Source: Orbaceae bacterium ESL0727
GTDB lineage: Bacteria > Pseudomonadota > Gammaproteobacteria > Enterobacterales > Orbaceae
Assembly: GCA_029433345.1 (NCBI GenBank)
Contig: JAQTHY010000002.1
Location: 62,001-126,000, forward strand
Reading direction: 5' to 3'
DNA length: 64,000 bases
The translations under genes and the position numbers were made by a program. This document shows, piece after piece, positions 30,001 through 39,333 of the stretch. The notes below the pieces were generated by a model. It was not told where the DNA came from and made no database searches. It saw nothing but the letters and a program-made list of their open reading frames with translations. Each line of letters opens with the position of its first letter. Position 1 is the stretch's first letter.

Positions 30001-30128
30001 TCCAATAAAAATAAATAAAAACGAAATAAGTAAAATGATGTTTGCGGTTATGGTTCCTATTTCCCCTTTGTCGGCTCGGATAGTATCGCTGATGAAATAA
30101 AACGTTAATCAAATAAAAGGTTAAGATT

Positions 30129-32000
30129 ATGTTTGTTGTTCGCATCATGAAATATATTTGGAAAACACTCAATTTTGTTAGAGATGTCTGTTTTAATCTT
30201 ATTTTTTTGTTGATTATCTTATTAAGTATCAGTGGTTATTATGGGCTGAAATCCATGCAAAAGGAGACAGTCAAACCACAACGTGGTGCATTGATTGTCG
30301 ATCTTGAAGGAACGGTGGTTGATAATACATTGTATAATGATGAAATTTATCAGCTCCGTAATGAGCTTTATGGTAAAAAAATCGATAACTCACGTCAAAA
30401 TAGTCTTTTTGAATTAACCGAAAAAATTGCCCAAGCGACCGTCGATCCTAATATTACCAGTATGGTTCTTAAGTTAGATAATTTTACGGGGACCAGCTTA
30501 GAATCTCTCCAATATATTGGTAAATATCTGCATCTATTTAGTCAAGCAAATAAACCTATTTACGCGTTAGGTTCACATTTCAATCAAAGTCAATATTATT
30601 TAGCCAGTTATGCTGATAAAGTTTATTTAACGCCACAAGGATCGGTAAATCTTTATGGATTATCAGCGACAAATTTATATTATAAGACGTTATTTGATAA
30701 CCTAAAAATCAACACTCATGTGTTTCGCGTTGGGACCTATAAATCTGCAATAGAACCGTTTATTCGTGATGATATGTCTAAAGAGGCAAAAGAAAATACA
30801 ACACGGTGGTTATCATTGATGTGGTCTAACTATTTAACCGATGTGACTGAACAACGCAATAGAGTCGAAGATAAATCACCTAAACCTTTAGTTCCTGCTA
30901 CAGATGTACTGTTAGCGCGATTACAACAGGCTAAGGGGAGTATGACGCAATATGCGCTTGATAATGGATTAGTTGATGGGATTAAATCTGATTACCAGTT
31001 TGCTACAACATTAGAACAAGCGTTCAAACAACACGATCAAGTCAGTATTTATGATTATAAGTTAGCGAAGGATTTTGTATCAGATAGTGACAATATTTAT
31101 ACGGCGACCGATAAAAAACCATTGATTGCTGTTGTTTTTGTGAATGGTACCATCGCCGATGGTGAAACCAGTGATGGCGTGGCAGGTAGTCAAGATATTG
31201 TTGAACAGTTAAAAAATATTCGCCACAATCCATCTATTCAAGCGGTTGTTTTGCGCGTAAATAGTCCGGGTGGCAGTGTCACCGCCTCAGAAGCGATTCG
31301 TAGTGAATTAGAAGCATTAAGAGAGAATGCTATTCCGGTTGTCGTCTCTATGGGAGGAATGGCCGCATCAGGGGGCTATTGGATCTCAACTGCCTCGGAT
31401 TATATTGTCGCCAATGCTAATACCATTACCGGTTCGATTGGTATTTTTGGCATTATCCCCACTTTTGAGAAATCATTAGCCCATGTTGGCGTTTATAGCG
31501 ATGGCGTTACAACTTCACCGTTGGCGAAAAATAGCTTAACGGAAGATCTGCCTGATGAGATGAATAAATTGATGCAGATGAATATTGATGATGGCTATCA
31601 TTCTTTTATTTCGTTAGTGGCTGATTCGCGTAAAATGTCATTAGATCAAGTCAATAAAATTGCGCAAGGTCAAGTGTGGTTAGGGCAAGAAGCCAAACAG
31701 AATGGATTGGTCGATCAGCTAGGGGATTTTGATGATGCAGTCACGATGGCCGCAACATTAGCGAAATTATCTGATTACCGTATTGATTGGCAAAAACCGA
31801 AAACTACTTGGTTTAATGCGCTATTTTCAAATATGGTAACACTTTTACCAAAGACAATAGCGCTATCTGCGGTTGAGATTTTTTCTAATCAATTGCCTCA
31901 AGTGAAACAGCTACAACAAGGTGTTTCACTGTGGAATAAATTCGCAACCGATCCGCAAAATCGTTATATTTATTGTCTAAATTGTGCCGATGTGAAATAA
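30129..32000 (+). CDS. sppA: Signal peptide peptidase SppA, 67-kDa type
   Basis: Inner-membrane serine protease that degrades cleaved signal peptides. 623 residues (E. coli 618). One N-terminal membrane segment (LIFLLIILLSISGYYGL), then two tandem S49 domains. The catalytic Lys is in RVGTYKSAIEPF of the first domain and the Ser nucleophile in MGGMAASGGYW of the second, matching K209/S409 of E. coli. The C-terminus, DPQNRYIYCLNCADVK, is family-typical. AAGG lies 8 nt before ATG 30129. Monocistronic, and convergent with the yejM-like gene. Confidence 0.95.
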   Translation: MFVVRIMKYIWKTLNFVRDVCFNLIFLLIILLSISGYYGLKSMQKETVKPQRGALIVDLEGTVVDNTLYNDEIYQLRNELYGKKIDNSRQNSLFELTEKIAQATVDPNITSMVLKLDNFTGTSLESLQYIGKYLHLFSQANKPIYALGSHFNQSQYYLASYADKVYLTPQGSVNLYGLSATNLYYKTLFDNLKINTHVFRVGTYKSAIEPFIRDDMSKEAKENTTRWLSLMWSNYLTDVTEQRNRVEDKSPKPLVPATDVLLARLQQAKGSMTQYALDNGLVDGIKSDYQFATTLEQAFKQHDQVSIYDYKLAKDFVSDSDNIYTATDKKPLIAVVFVNGTIADGETSDGVAGSQDIVEQLKNIRHNPSIQAVVLRVNSPGGSVTASEAIRSELEALRENAIPVVVSMGGMAASGGYWISTASDYIVANANTITGSIGIFGIIPTFEKSLAHVGVYSDGVTTSPLAKNSLTEDLPDEMNKLMQMNIDDGYHSFISLVADSRKMSLDQVNKIAQGQVWLGQEAKQNGLVDQLGDFDDAVTMAATLAKLSDYRIDWQKPKTTWFNALFSNMVTLLPKTIALSAVEIFSNQLPQVKQLQQGVSLWNKFATDPQNRYIYCLNCADVK

Positions 32001-32033
32001 GTGTAGTACTATTCCGCTGCTGGTTTTACTCAT

Positions 32034-32052
32034 AAAAAAACCGTGCTCACGG
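32034..32052 (-). terminator. Intrinsic terminator of the yejM-like gene
   Basis: On the minus strand CCGTG-AG-CACGG is followed directly by seven T. It lies 32 bp after the stop of the minus-strand gene. Confidence 0.7.
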
Positions 32053-32083
32053 AACAGTATTTGCAAAACAGTGTGAATGTAGA

Positions 32084-33928
32084 TTATTGATGGTTATCTT
32101 TTGCTTCATAAAAATAACGCATTTGGTTCATGGCGTCATGAATGTATTGATAGTTAGGCGATTGAGACACATTATGATTATGTGCATCCATATAATGACT
32201 GACGCCAAGACGATTAACCAAATAGATATTATCTAACGTTCTTACCGCATATGAACTGTAATTAGACATCAATAACCAGTTGCGTTCAGGCATTGGGCTA
32301 AAGAGATCATAACCCGTCGCGTAATCACGGATATCGTTTTCGACATGCAAATAATGTTTCATGAGAGACGGTACAACATCTTCATGGCTCGTTAATTTAG
32401 TCGCATTTGCGGTTAACGATAAGGTATCTTTGGCTCCCACGATAATAAAAGGTACTTTAGTTTGCGCATCGGTATAGTTACCATTATGTCCCCAAAAGCC
32501 TAGTTTATTATCATTCATCTCTTGGCCATGATCACCAGTAATAATAATTAACGTATTGTCTAATGAGCCTGACGCGGCTAGTTCGTCATAAATATTCTGC
32601 AATAAATAATCATCATAATAGACACTTTGTTTATAACGATTAAATATAGGTTTGGGATCGGTCTCATTATTCAATGTCATGTAATTGAGATCGCCGACAG
32701 GTTGGAATTTTACGTCAAAATCTTTCGGGAAATCATAGCCATGTGGCGCATCATAAAATAGGAATGAAAAGGTTGGACGTTGTGTATCGCGTGCTCGATA
32801 CCAAGCTAGCCAATCATCGGTTAATGCTTTATCACGGCTTGATGCAGAGTCACCAGCGCTATTAATGCGGAGGTTTTCAATAGTGACAAAAGCGGTGCGA
32901 TCGAACTCAGGCGCAGAAACTTTGGCTGACGTGAAGATACCAATGTTATAGTTTTCTTTCTGCAACGTTGTGACAAAGAGTGAGGGAATACTATTACGTA
33001 AAAATGCATCCCAATAAGTACCCGGAATGCCATAAAATAGCCCAAAAATACCGGTACGAGTAGCGTTACCTGTCGAATAATGGTTATCAAATATTACACC
33101 ATTATTTTGTTTTACAAATTGATAAGTATTCGGTGATATTTTGGGCGAAAACGTATCATAACGCCAGGAATCTAAAACAATAAACAGGATATTTTGCGGT
33201 TTGTCCTGAGAAGGATTAATGACTAAGGGTTGTTTAGGGTAGTGGACATTACTATTTTTAGTGTCGTTGCTATAGACCACTTTGCGTTGACCTTCTTTAT
33301 CAATCATTTTCATAATCGTTGTTGACGTCAGCGGATAATAAAGGGGCACATATTCTTTCACTATCATAATAGGCGAATAAGCATAATAGAAGGCAACCAT
33401 ATGGCCAAATTGGCTAATGCAGAGTGTTAAAAATAGAAAGCAATTGGTTAGACAAAAAATAGAGATGCGTTTTTTCGTATTCGCTGTTTGTTTATTGCCG
33501 ATGCGGTTAGTTAAGATATAGATAATGGCGTATTCAAAACAACAGACGGCTAAAATCAATATTCCCATTAAGCAGTAAGTTGCCCAAGAAAAATCAACAA
33601 CTTGCCCAGAGAATATCATTGATAAAACAGATTGATTAATATGGAAGCGATACTGCTCGAAAACTAATGTATCGACATAAAGGATGATCTGCAATAAGCC
33701 AAAAATGATTGATAAAAGGGCGTAGCGAACAACGCGATTGATGAATAATAGGGGCAAGCAGACTAAAAAAAGCAGTAAATATAAAACAAAAAAGTTACTT
33801 AATATGGCGCAGACAGCAAAACTGGCCCCAAGAAAGGTAAACGATACGCCAGGTATTAAAAAATAGCGAATGGCAATCAGTGCAGAAATGAATAAATTGA
33901 TTAAAATAAATAGATATAATTTTCGCAT
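32084..33928 (-). CDS. yejM: YejM/PbgA-like inner-membrane protein with sulfatase-type domain
   Basis: 614 residues: five N-terminal hydrophobic segments (to about residue 180, DUF3413-like) and a C-terminal sulfatase/alkaline-phosphatase-fold domain. E. coli YejM (PbgA/LapC) senses LPS and controls LpxC turnover. STGNATRTGIFGLFYGIPGTYWDAFL closely resembles the YejM block. Unlike E. coli YejM, a full metal site seems present: Asp 253 (VLDSWR), Thr 290 (NATRTG), Asp 466-His 467 (TGDHGQE) and His 481 (WGHNG). It may therefore be an active phosphatase or transferase rather than only a sensor. An LtaS-like or EptA-like enzyme is the alternative, but length and topology fit YejM better. Confidence 0.78.
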   Translation of the reverse strand: MRKLYLFILINLFISALIAIRYFLIPGVSFTFLGASFAVCAILSNFFVLYLLLFLVCLPLLFINRVVRYALLSIIFGLLQIILYVDTLVFEQYRFHINQSVLSMIFSGQVVDFSWATYCLMGILILAVCCFEYAIIYILTNRIGNKQTANTKKRISIFCLTNCFLFLTLCISQFGHMVAFYYAYSPIMIVKEYVPLYYPLTSTTIMKMIDKEGQRKVVYSNDTKNSNVHYPKQPLVINPSQDKPQNILFIVLDSWRYDTFSPKISPNTYQFVKQNNGVIFDNHYSTGNATRTGIFGLFYGIPGTYWDAFLRNSIPSLFVTTLQKENYNIGIFTSAKVSAPEFDRTAFVTIENLRINSAGDSASSRDKALTDDWLAWYRARDTQRPTFSFLFYDAPHGYDFPKDFDVKFQPVGDLNYMTLNNETDPKPIFNRYKQSVYYDDYLLQNIYDELAASGSLDNTLIIITGDHGQEMNDNKLGFWGHNGNYTDAQTKVPFIIVGAKDTLSLTANATKLTSHEDVVPSLMKHYLHVENDIRDYATGYDLFSPMPERNWLLMSNYSSYAVRTLDNIYLVNRLGVSHYMDAHNHNVSQSPNYQYIHDAMNQMRYFYEAKDNHQ

Positions 33929-33971
33929 GACGCGTTATCCAGATAGAAAATTAATAATGAAATCGACCAAT

Positions 33972-34000
33972 AAAAAAAGATTCCAATGGAATCTTTTTTT
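33972..34000. terminator. Bidirectional intrinsic terminator
   Basis: AAAAAAAGATTCC-AAT-GGAATCTTTTTTT: a GC-containing stem with A-tract before and T-tract after, so it works on both strands. It follows the ybhL end on the minus strand. Confidence 0.75.
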
Positions 34001-34161
34001 ATACAGTGCTGAATCTGTCTCGGTTATCCCTAATTCTATTATCTTTAATACTGTCCTTAATATAGGGAATCCTTTATTTCATCAAGGGTTATTGACAAAA
34101 TAAAGGATAAAGACGGGACTTAGATTATAGCTTTATGTAACAGTGTTATTAATGACGGTTA

Positions 34162-34896
34162 TTAATTGCGACGATCGCCAAAAATTCTTAATAACATAAT
34201 GAATAGGTTGATAAAATCAAGATAAAGGGTTAATGCACCAAAAATAACAAAACGTCTAAATACATTACCATCATCTTGAGATAATTGATGACCAAATTCT
34301 TTTAATTTTTGGGTATCATAAGCAGTTAAGCCAGCAAAAACGAATACACCGATATACGTGATTGCCCACATAACAGGCTCGCTTTTCATAAAGATATTAA
34401 CAATTGAGGCGATAACGATACCAATCAAACCCATAAAGAGAAAACGTCCAAAACTGGATAAATCACGTTTCGTGGTATAACCATAAAAAGCTAATGCAGC
34501 AAACATACCCGCGGTAATAAAGAAAACGCTAGTAATTGATGATGCAGTATAGGCGATAAAAATAGAGGTTAATGTTAAGCCGTTTAATACAGAATAGAGC
34601 ATGAAAAGTGTTGTCATTGCACTACCAGATAATCGTTGAACCATTCCTGAGATAACAAAAACTAACCCTAATTCGGCAATAACTAATAACCATGAAAGCC
34701 CACTTAATGAAAGATAGCCTTGTGAATTAACGGTAAATAATGCCCGTAAAATAGCTGGGGTAGATGATGCATACCATGCAACAATTCCGGTTAAAATTAG
34801 ACCCACTGTCATCCAACCATAAACATGGCTCAAATACGTTTGTACTCGGCTGTTAGCCTGCTCAACAATTGAACCATTTAATGAATATTTTTCCAT
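34162..34896 (-). CDS. ybhL: Bax inhibitor-1 family membrane protein YbhL
   Basis: Seven-helix inner-membrane protein of the BI-1/TMBIM family; role in bacteria poorly known, possibly calcium or proton leak. 244 residues. Family signatures: SRVQTYLSHVYGWMTVGLILTGIVAWYA, TLFMLYSVLNGLTLTSIFIAYTASSI and the C-terminal TAYDTQKLKEFG and ALTLYLDFINLFIMLLRIFGDRR. ATG 34896 (MEKYSLNGSIVEQ) has AGAGG 6 nt upstream; the frame is open further but lacks support. It follows moaE, as in E. coli. Confidence 0.92.
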   Translation of the reverse strand: MEKYSLNGSIVEQANSRVQTYLSHVYGWMTVGLILTGIVAWYASSTPAILRALFTVNSQGYLSLSGLSWLLVIAELGLVFVISGMVQRLSGSAMTTLFMLYSVLNGLTLTSIFIAYTASSITSVFFITAGMFAALAFYGYTTKRDLSSFGRFLFMGLIGIVIASIVNIFMKSEPVMWAITYIGVFVFAGLTAYDTQKLKEFGHQLSQDDGNVFRRFVIFGALTLYLDFINLFIMLLRIFGDRRN

Positions 34897-35059
34897 CAAT
34901 AACCTCTCATTAGGATTAATTACATATTTTCTATCTATTATAGCGTAAATGGGGGTTAATGCCATTTTTTCAAACTGTTTTTAGCTGTTTTTTTTATTCG
35001 CCACTTTTTTTGTGATGAATGATTTATTACAATACAATTTTATTGGAATCAATGACAAG

Positions 35060-35551
35060 CTATTCTTGTTTGGATGATGACTTAGTCCACTTTTTCAACG
35101 CCATGACATCGGTTGGTTTCGCATCTACCCATTTGTCACCTTCAGACGTGCGCTCCTTTTTCCAAAAAGGTGCTTCGTTTTTCAGTACATCCATAATAAA
35201 TTCTGCTGCAGCAAAAGCGTTAGAACGGTGGGCACTGCTCACTCCCACAAAAACGATCTGTTCATTGGTATCAATATTTCCTACACGATGGATGACGACG
35301 ATGCGATTTAGCGCCCAACGATTACGCGCTTGTTGGGTAATTTTATTTAAAACTGCTTCGGTCATGCCTGCATAATGTTCCAAATAGAGACTAATTGGCT
35401 CATCTGTGAGTGAACGAACTTTACCAATAAATGTGACGATAGCACCATCTTGTGGTGAGCTTGATAACCATTTAGTTAAGGCATCAACATCAAAAGGGTG
35501 ATCGGTGACCTGTATGTCTGTCAGTTGTGTATCTAATTGCATGTTATTCAT
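35060..35551 (-). CDS. moaE: Molybdopterin synthase catalytic (large) subunit
   Basis: With MoaD, converts cyclic pyranopterin monophosphate to molybdopterin by inserting two sulfurs. 163 residues (E. coli 150). Signatures: GAIVTFIGKVR, LEHYAGMTE, HRVGNID, SSAHRSNAFAAAEFIMD and the catalytic KNEAPFWKKE. An N-terminal extension of about 12 residues precedes the family start. It starts 4 bp after moaD, so the two are translationally linked. Confidence 0.95.
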   Translation of the reverse strand: MNNMQLDTQLTDIQVTDHPFDVDALTKWLSSSPQDGAIVTFIGKVRSLTDEPISLYLEHYAGMTEAVLNKITQQARNRWALNRIVVIHRVGNIDTNEQIVFVGVSSAHRSNAFAAAEFIMDVLKNEAPFWKKERTSEGDKWVDAKPTDVMALKKWTKSSSKQE

Positions 35552-35555
35552 CTGA

Positions 35556-35801
35556 TTAACCGCCTGTTACCGGAGGAAAAAAAGCAATTTCATCTCCCGT
35601 TTTAATCGTATAATGATAATCAACTAAAGATTTATTGATCGCACATAAAACTGTATGTTCTTTTAATGCAAGTGACCATTTATCACCACGTTGACTTAAC
35701 TGCTCTAAAAGCATGGCGACAGTAAGATTGTGTGCATCAATAGAAAGTGTGTCAGTGCCGATTAGTTCACGGATTTGGGCAAAAAAAATGATTTTATTCA
35801 T
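35556..35801 (-). CDS. moaD: Molybdopterin synthase sulfur-carrier subunit
   Basis: Ubiquitin-fold carrier that delivers thiocarboxylate sulfur to MoaE. 81 residues ending in the required GG (FFPPVTGG), with the start MNKIIFFAQIRELIG typical of MoaD. Lies between moaC (80 bp upstream) and moaE (4 bp downstream). Confidence 0.95.
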   Translation of the reverse strand: MNKIIFFAQIRELIGTDTLSIDAHNLTVAMLLEQLSQRGDKWSLALKEHTVLCAINKSLVDYHYTIKTGDEIAFFPPVTGG

Positions 35802-35881
35802 GTGCGATTATGTGTGCTAAATGTTTTTTTCATAATAGTTAAGTTGTGATATTCATTATACTGTAAGTGTACAAAAAATGG

Positions 35882-36361
35882 TTATTGTGCAACAAATGTG
35901 CCTGATTTACCGCCGGTTTTGGTCAGTAATCTCACCTGTGTGATGACCATATCTCGTTGGACAGCTTTACACATATCATAGATAGTGAGCGCAGCTACCG
36001 ACGCGGCGACTAAGGCTTCCATTTCGACACCGGTTTGGCCAGTTAAGCGGCAGATTGATTCAATATGAACACGATGATTCGCCTCATCTGCTTCAATATT
36101 GACCTCAATTTTGCTGAGTAAAAGTGGATGGCATAGGGGAATGAGTTCCCATGTTCTTTTGGCAGCTTGAATACCGGCAATTCGGGCAGTCGCAAAAACA
36201 TCACCTTTATGATGTCGGCCTTCAATAATCATTGTTAATGTTTCTGGATTCATCAATACAAACGCTTCTGCTTTGGCTTCACGAACGGTTTGTTGTTTAC
36301 CCGATACATCTACCATGTGCGCATCTCCGCGACTATTGATATGAGAAAAAGTACTAGCCAT
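35882..36361 (-). CDS. moaC: Cyclic pyranopterin monophosphate synthase
   Basis: Second enzyme of molybdenum cofactor synthesis. 159 residues. Signatures: [41 protein letters not shown] and [23 protein letters not shown] with the active-site Lys-Ala-Val. ATG 36361 (MASTFSH) has AGAGG 11 nt upstream and matches the family; the longer frame to 36493 is an unsupported extension that runs into a dispersed repeat. moaA and moaB, which precede moaC in E. coli, are missing; nuoJ lies upstream on the other strand instead. Confidence 0.95.
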   Translation of the reverse strand: MASTFSHINSRGDAHMVDVSGKQQTVREAKAEAFVLMNPETLTMIIEGRHHKGDVFATARIAGIQAAKRTWELIPLCHPLLLSKIEVNIEADEANHRVHIESICRLTGQTGVEMEALVAASVAALTIYDMCKAVQRDMVITQVRLLTKTGGKSGTFVAQ

Positions 36362-36459
36362 AACAGATTGCCTCTCATTGATTAAAACTAAAAAAGAGCA
36401 ATCAAGATAGCAAATTTTCACTCTTGATACCAGTATTCTATGGTGGAATGTAGAGGGGG

Positions 36460-36495
36460 AATTTGATATAAACGTAGTATAGTTCTGAAACATTC
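36460..36495 (+). repeat. Dispersed bipartite repeat, copy 3
   Basis: GAATTTGATATAAACG, 10-base spacer, TCTGAAACATTC. It lies in the 313-bp gap between divergent moaC and nuoJ, where both operons have lost their upstream genes. The rest of the gap (36362-36674) has no gene; TATACT near 36634 might be a nuoJ -10 box. Confidence 0.8.
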
Positions 36496-36674
36496 AATTA
36501 ACTTGTTGGCTGTCAATTTAACCTATTAGTTGAATAATCAGTAATTTTAGTTGCATGATTAGGCTAATAGGAAAAAGCGCATAGCGCTTTATGGGCGTAG
36601 TTATTTTTCCATTCACCTTCATAGGGAATAAGTATATACTACTACTCTTTATAAATAGAAGTTGGATGATTTAG

Positions 36675-37172
36675 ATGGTTGTTGTTTTTTATATTGCGTC
36701 TGTTATTGCAGTTTTCGCGAGTATAAAAGTAATTAGTTGTTCACGGATTGATAAAACTATCCTCTATTTTGTGCTATTGCTTTTAGCAACGGCTCTCATT
36801 TGTATCCTTCTAAATGCTTATTTTTCGACTATCTTGTCTATAATCTTATTTATTGGTGGGATTGCTATTTTGTTTTTGTATGTGGCCTCTTTTTTAAAAA
36901 TAACTGTCGATAATGTCGAAAATGGTCGACGTGGTATTAGTCCCAAAGTGTGGTTAGGTCCACTTATTTTGGCATTTATTTTATTGGTTCTGCTCATTTA
37001 TGGAATTGTCGATACTGATTATGAACAGATCGCAGATCCGCATAAATTACTGAGCGAAATGTCATTAGATGCTTATATTTTAATGAGCGAATTAGCCGGT
37101 TTTTTACTGTTGGGTACAGTGATTATTGCTTATCATTTTATGCGACGTCTTTTTACGGAGATGACAGGATGA
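36675..37172 (+). CDS. nuoJ: NADH-quinone oxidoreductase subunit J-like
   Basis: Membrane subunit next to the E-channel of complex I. 165 residues, five hydrophobic segments, aligned without gaps to E. coli NuoJ over the first 60 residues (FYIASVIAVFASIKVIS; then FIGGIAILFLYVASFLKI for the pi-bulge helix TM3). Two residues I recall as important in E. coli, Glu55 and Tyr59, are Ser55 and Phe59 here. The protein is about 20 residues shorter at the C-terminus. First gene of a J-K-L-M-N run; nuoA-I are not adjacent. It overlaps nuoK by 4 bp. Confidence 0.88.
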   Translation: MVVVFYIASVIAVFASIKVISCSRIDKTILYFVLLLLATALICILLNAYFSTILSIILFIGGIAILFLYVASFLKITVDNVENGRRGISPKVWLGPLILAFILLVLLIYGIVDTDYEQIADPHKLLSEMSLDAYILMSELAGFLLLGTVIIAYHFMRRLFTEMTG

Positions 37173-37471
37173 TCCCTCTTATGGATGGGCTGATTTTTGC
37201 CTCTTTTTTATTTGTCATTGGCTTACTAGGGGTGATGATTCGTCGCAACCTACTCTTTTTACTATTGAGTTTGGTTATTATGAATATGGGCGCTATCATT
37301 GCGCTAGTTGCTGCCGGTAGCCATTGGCAACAGTTTGATGGGCAGATGATTGCGATTTTAACGATGAGTACCACGCTTGCCGAATCGATTGTTGGCCTTA
37401 CGCTATTAATTAAAATATTTTTCCGTCGCAAAACGTTAAATATTGATTCATTGAGTGAAATGAAAGGATGA
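37169..37471 (+). CDS. nuoK: NADH-quinone oxidoreductase subunit K
   Basis: Small three-helix membrane subunit homologous to MrpC. 100 residues, the same length as E. coli NuoK, and similar end to end (MIPLMDGLIF, GVMIRRNLLFLL, NIDSLSEMKG). Of the two intramembrane glutamates, the Glu72 equivalent is kept (TLAESIVG) but the Glu36 equivalent is Val36 (SLVIMN). ATGA overlaps couple it to nuoJ and nuoL. The Glu36 loss would be expected to impair proton transfer in E. coli complex I. Confidence 0.93.
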   Translation: MIPLMDGLIFASFLFVIGLLGVMIRRNLLFLLLSLVIMNMGAIIALVAAGSHWQQFDGQMIAILTMSTTLAESIVGLTLLIKIFFRRKTLNIDSLSEMKG

Positions 37472-39315
37472 ATTTACTTTATTTAACCATTATTATTCCA
37501 TTGCTTTCCTTCCTTTTACTGGTTTGTATTGGTCGTTATATTCATGCCGAAAATGTCATTATTATCGGTATTGGTACCCTGTTAATTGTTTTGTTGTTAA
37601 CGATTTTTACCTGTATCGATTATGGTATGAATACCGTGCCTGATATGACGATGATCTATTCACGCACATTATGGGATTGGTTTTCGATTGATGATTTTGT
37701 TGTGCCAATCACACTTTCATTGGATGGATTATCGCTGATCTTTTTAGTGATTATTGTCCTTTTTGGCCTGCTTATTTATATTTTTGCGGCGTTATATTTA
37801 ACGTCTATAAAAGATATCTATACTTTTTATGCGTACAGTAATTTGCTTATCGCCAGCATTTTGACGCAAGTCTTAGTCGATAATTTACTCGTGATGTTGA
37901 TCGGTTGGGAAGGGATTAGTATTAGTACTTATTTGTTAATTGGAATTTACTACAATCAACTCCGTAATGGTTATGCGGCAGTAAAAGCGTTTGTGACGAT
38001 GCATTTAACTGATCTTTTTTTATTAGTCGGAATTTTCATTCTTTATCAGGAAGTGGGCACCCTCAATATTCGTGAGTTATTAACAGCGGTACACGATAAT
38101 TTGGCTGTTGATTCGGATGTTATCTTCTGGATAACTGTCATGTTATTTTTAGGTGCAATTAGCAAATCTGCACTCTTCCCTATGCAGACATGGTTTATTG
38201 AAACAACGTTAGCGCCAATGCCTGCCGTCGCTTTAATGCAATCATCCACTGTTATTTTAGCAGGCGTATATTTGATATTGCGACTAAGTAGCCTATTTAT
38301 GATGTCAAGCGACATTATGGCGGTGATGATGGTACTTGCTGCCATTGCGGTCATTTTCTCAAGCACGATTTCATTAGCTCAATATGATATTAAGCGAATT
38401 ATTACTTATATCAATTTAAGTCAAATTAGTTATCTATTTTGGGCATTTTCGACACAAAATTGGAGTTTAGCGCTTAACTTTTTGATTATTTATGCCGTAA
38501 CCAGTGCATTATTAATCTTATCTTCCGCTATTTTAATTAAAATGTGTCACGGTGAGCGTGATATTAGTAAATTAGGTGGTTTAGTCACACAAGCACCGAT
38601 CCTTTATGGCTGTTTTTTATTTAGTGCGCTTTCTTTAAGTGCGATGCCATGGTTATCATCTGCGTTTTATGTGAAAGGCGATATTATTTGGGGCTTGATG
38701 TCTCAGGGTAATTTAGTTGCTGGTACTATCGGATTACTCGGTATTTTATTATCATCCTTGAGTATTTTACGGTTAATCTTTATCGTTTTTCATCATAAAC
38801 GGAAAATTCACGATATTGTCACAATTAAATTGCGCGAGTATATCCCTTTATTTATCTTGGCACTATTTACCACAGCGCTGTTTATCTATTTCCCATTGCC
38901 AACACAAGGTGTGGTGCCGATAGTTGATCTCAATACGGATGGACGATTACCGTTCCAATTGTTGTTAGCTGCGGTGACATTATTGAGTTTCTTAATCGCG
39001 TATATCTTTTATGCACACCCTAATAGTGAGATCCAGGAAATTATTAATACACCAATGATCAAATTGTGTATAAATTTATTTACCAATGAGTGGCGATTTG
39101 ATTATTTCGTGAAGAAGGGCATTGTAAGACCTTATCTCTATTTGGCTGATTTAGTGAAAAAAGATCCTTTAGCTAAATGGGATAACTGGGTTCTTTGGAG
39201 CGTGAAAAAGATCAACTCCCATTTGGTAAATTTAGAAAATGGCCGCTTACGTTGGTATATGATGTCGATTGTTATGGGTAGCATTATTGTTTTAATGTTA
39301 CTGGTTTTTGTTTAA
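37468..39315 (+). CDS. nuoL: NADH-quinone oxidoreductase subunit L
   Basis: Distal antiporter-like subunit, 615 residues (E. coli 613), with the long lateral helix at the C-terminus (DYFVKKGIVRPYLYLADLVKKDPLAKW). With a constant +4 offset from E. coli, Glu148 (GWEGIS), Lys233 (SKSAL) and Lys403 (YVKGD) match E144, K229 and K399. The positions of H254, H334, H338, K342 and D400 hold Gln258, Phe338, Tyr342, Ser346 and Gly404. The central hydrophilic axis is therefore largely lost. Overlaps nuoK by 4 bp; nuoM follows after 18 bp. Confidence 0.92.
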   Translation: MNLLYLTIIIPLLSFLLLVCIGRYIHAENVIIIGIGTLLIVLLLTIFTCIDYGMNTVPDMTMIYSRTLWDWFSIDDFVVPITLSLDGLSLIFLVIIVLFGLLIYIFAALYLTSIKDIYTFYAYSNLLIASILTQVLVDNLLVMLIGWEGISISTYLLIGIYYNQLRNGYAAVKAFVTMHLTDLFLLVGIFILYQEVGTLNIRELLTAVHDNLAVDSDVIFWITVMLFLGAISKSALFPMQTWFIETTLAPMPAVALMQSSTVILAGVYLILRLSSLFMMSSDIMAVMMVLAAIAVIFSSTISLAQYDIKRIITYINLSQISYLFWAFSTQNWSLALNFLIIYAVTSALLILSSAILIKMCHGERDISKLGGLVTQAPILYGCFLFSALSLSAMPWLSSAFYVKGDIIWGLMSQGNLVAGTIGLLGILLSSLSILRLIFIVFHHKRKIHDIVTIKLREYIPLFILALFTTALFIYFPLPTQGVVPIVDLNTDGRLPFQLLLAAVTLLSFLIAYIFYAHPNSEIQEIINTPMIKLCINLFTNEWRFDYFVKKGIVRPYLYLADLVKKDPLAKWDNWVLWSVKKINSHLVNLENGRLRWYMMSIVMGSIIVLMLLVFV

Positions 39316-39333
39316 AAAAGGATAAGCGTTATT

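Noticed and set aside
36362-36493. N-terminal extension of moaC to 36493
   Set aside because: Not family-like and runs into the dispersed repeat; ATG 36361 has a good ribosome binding site.
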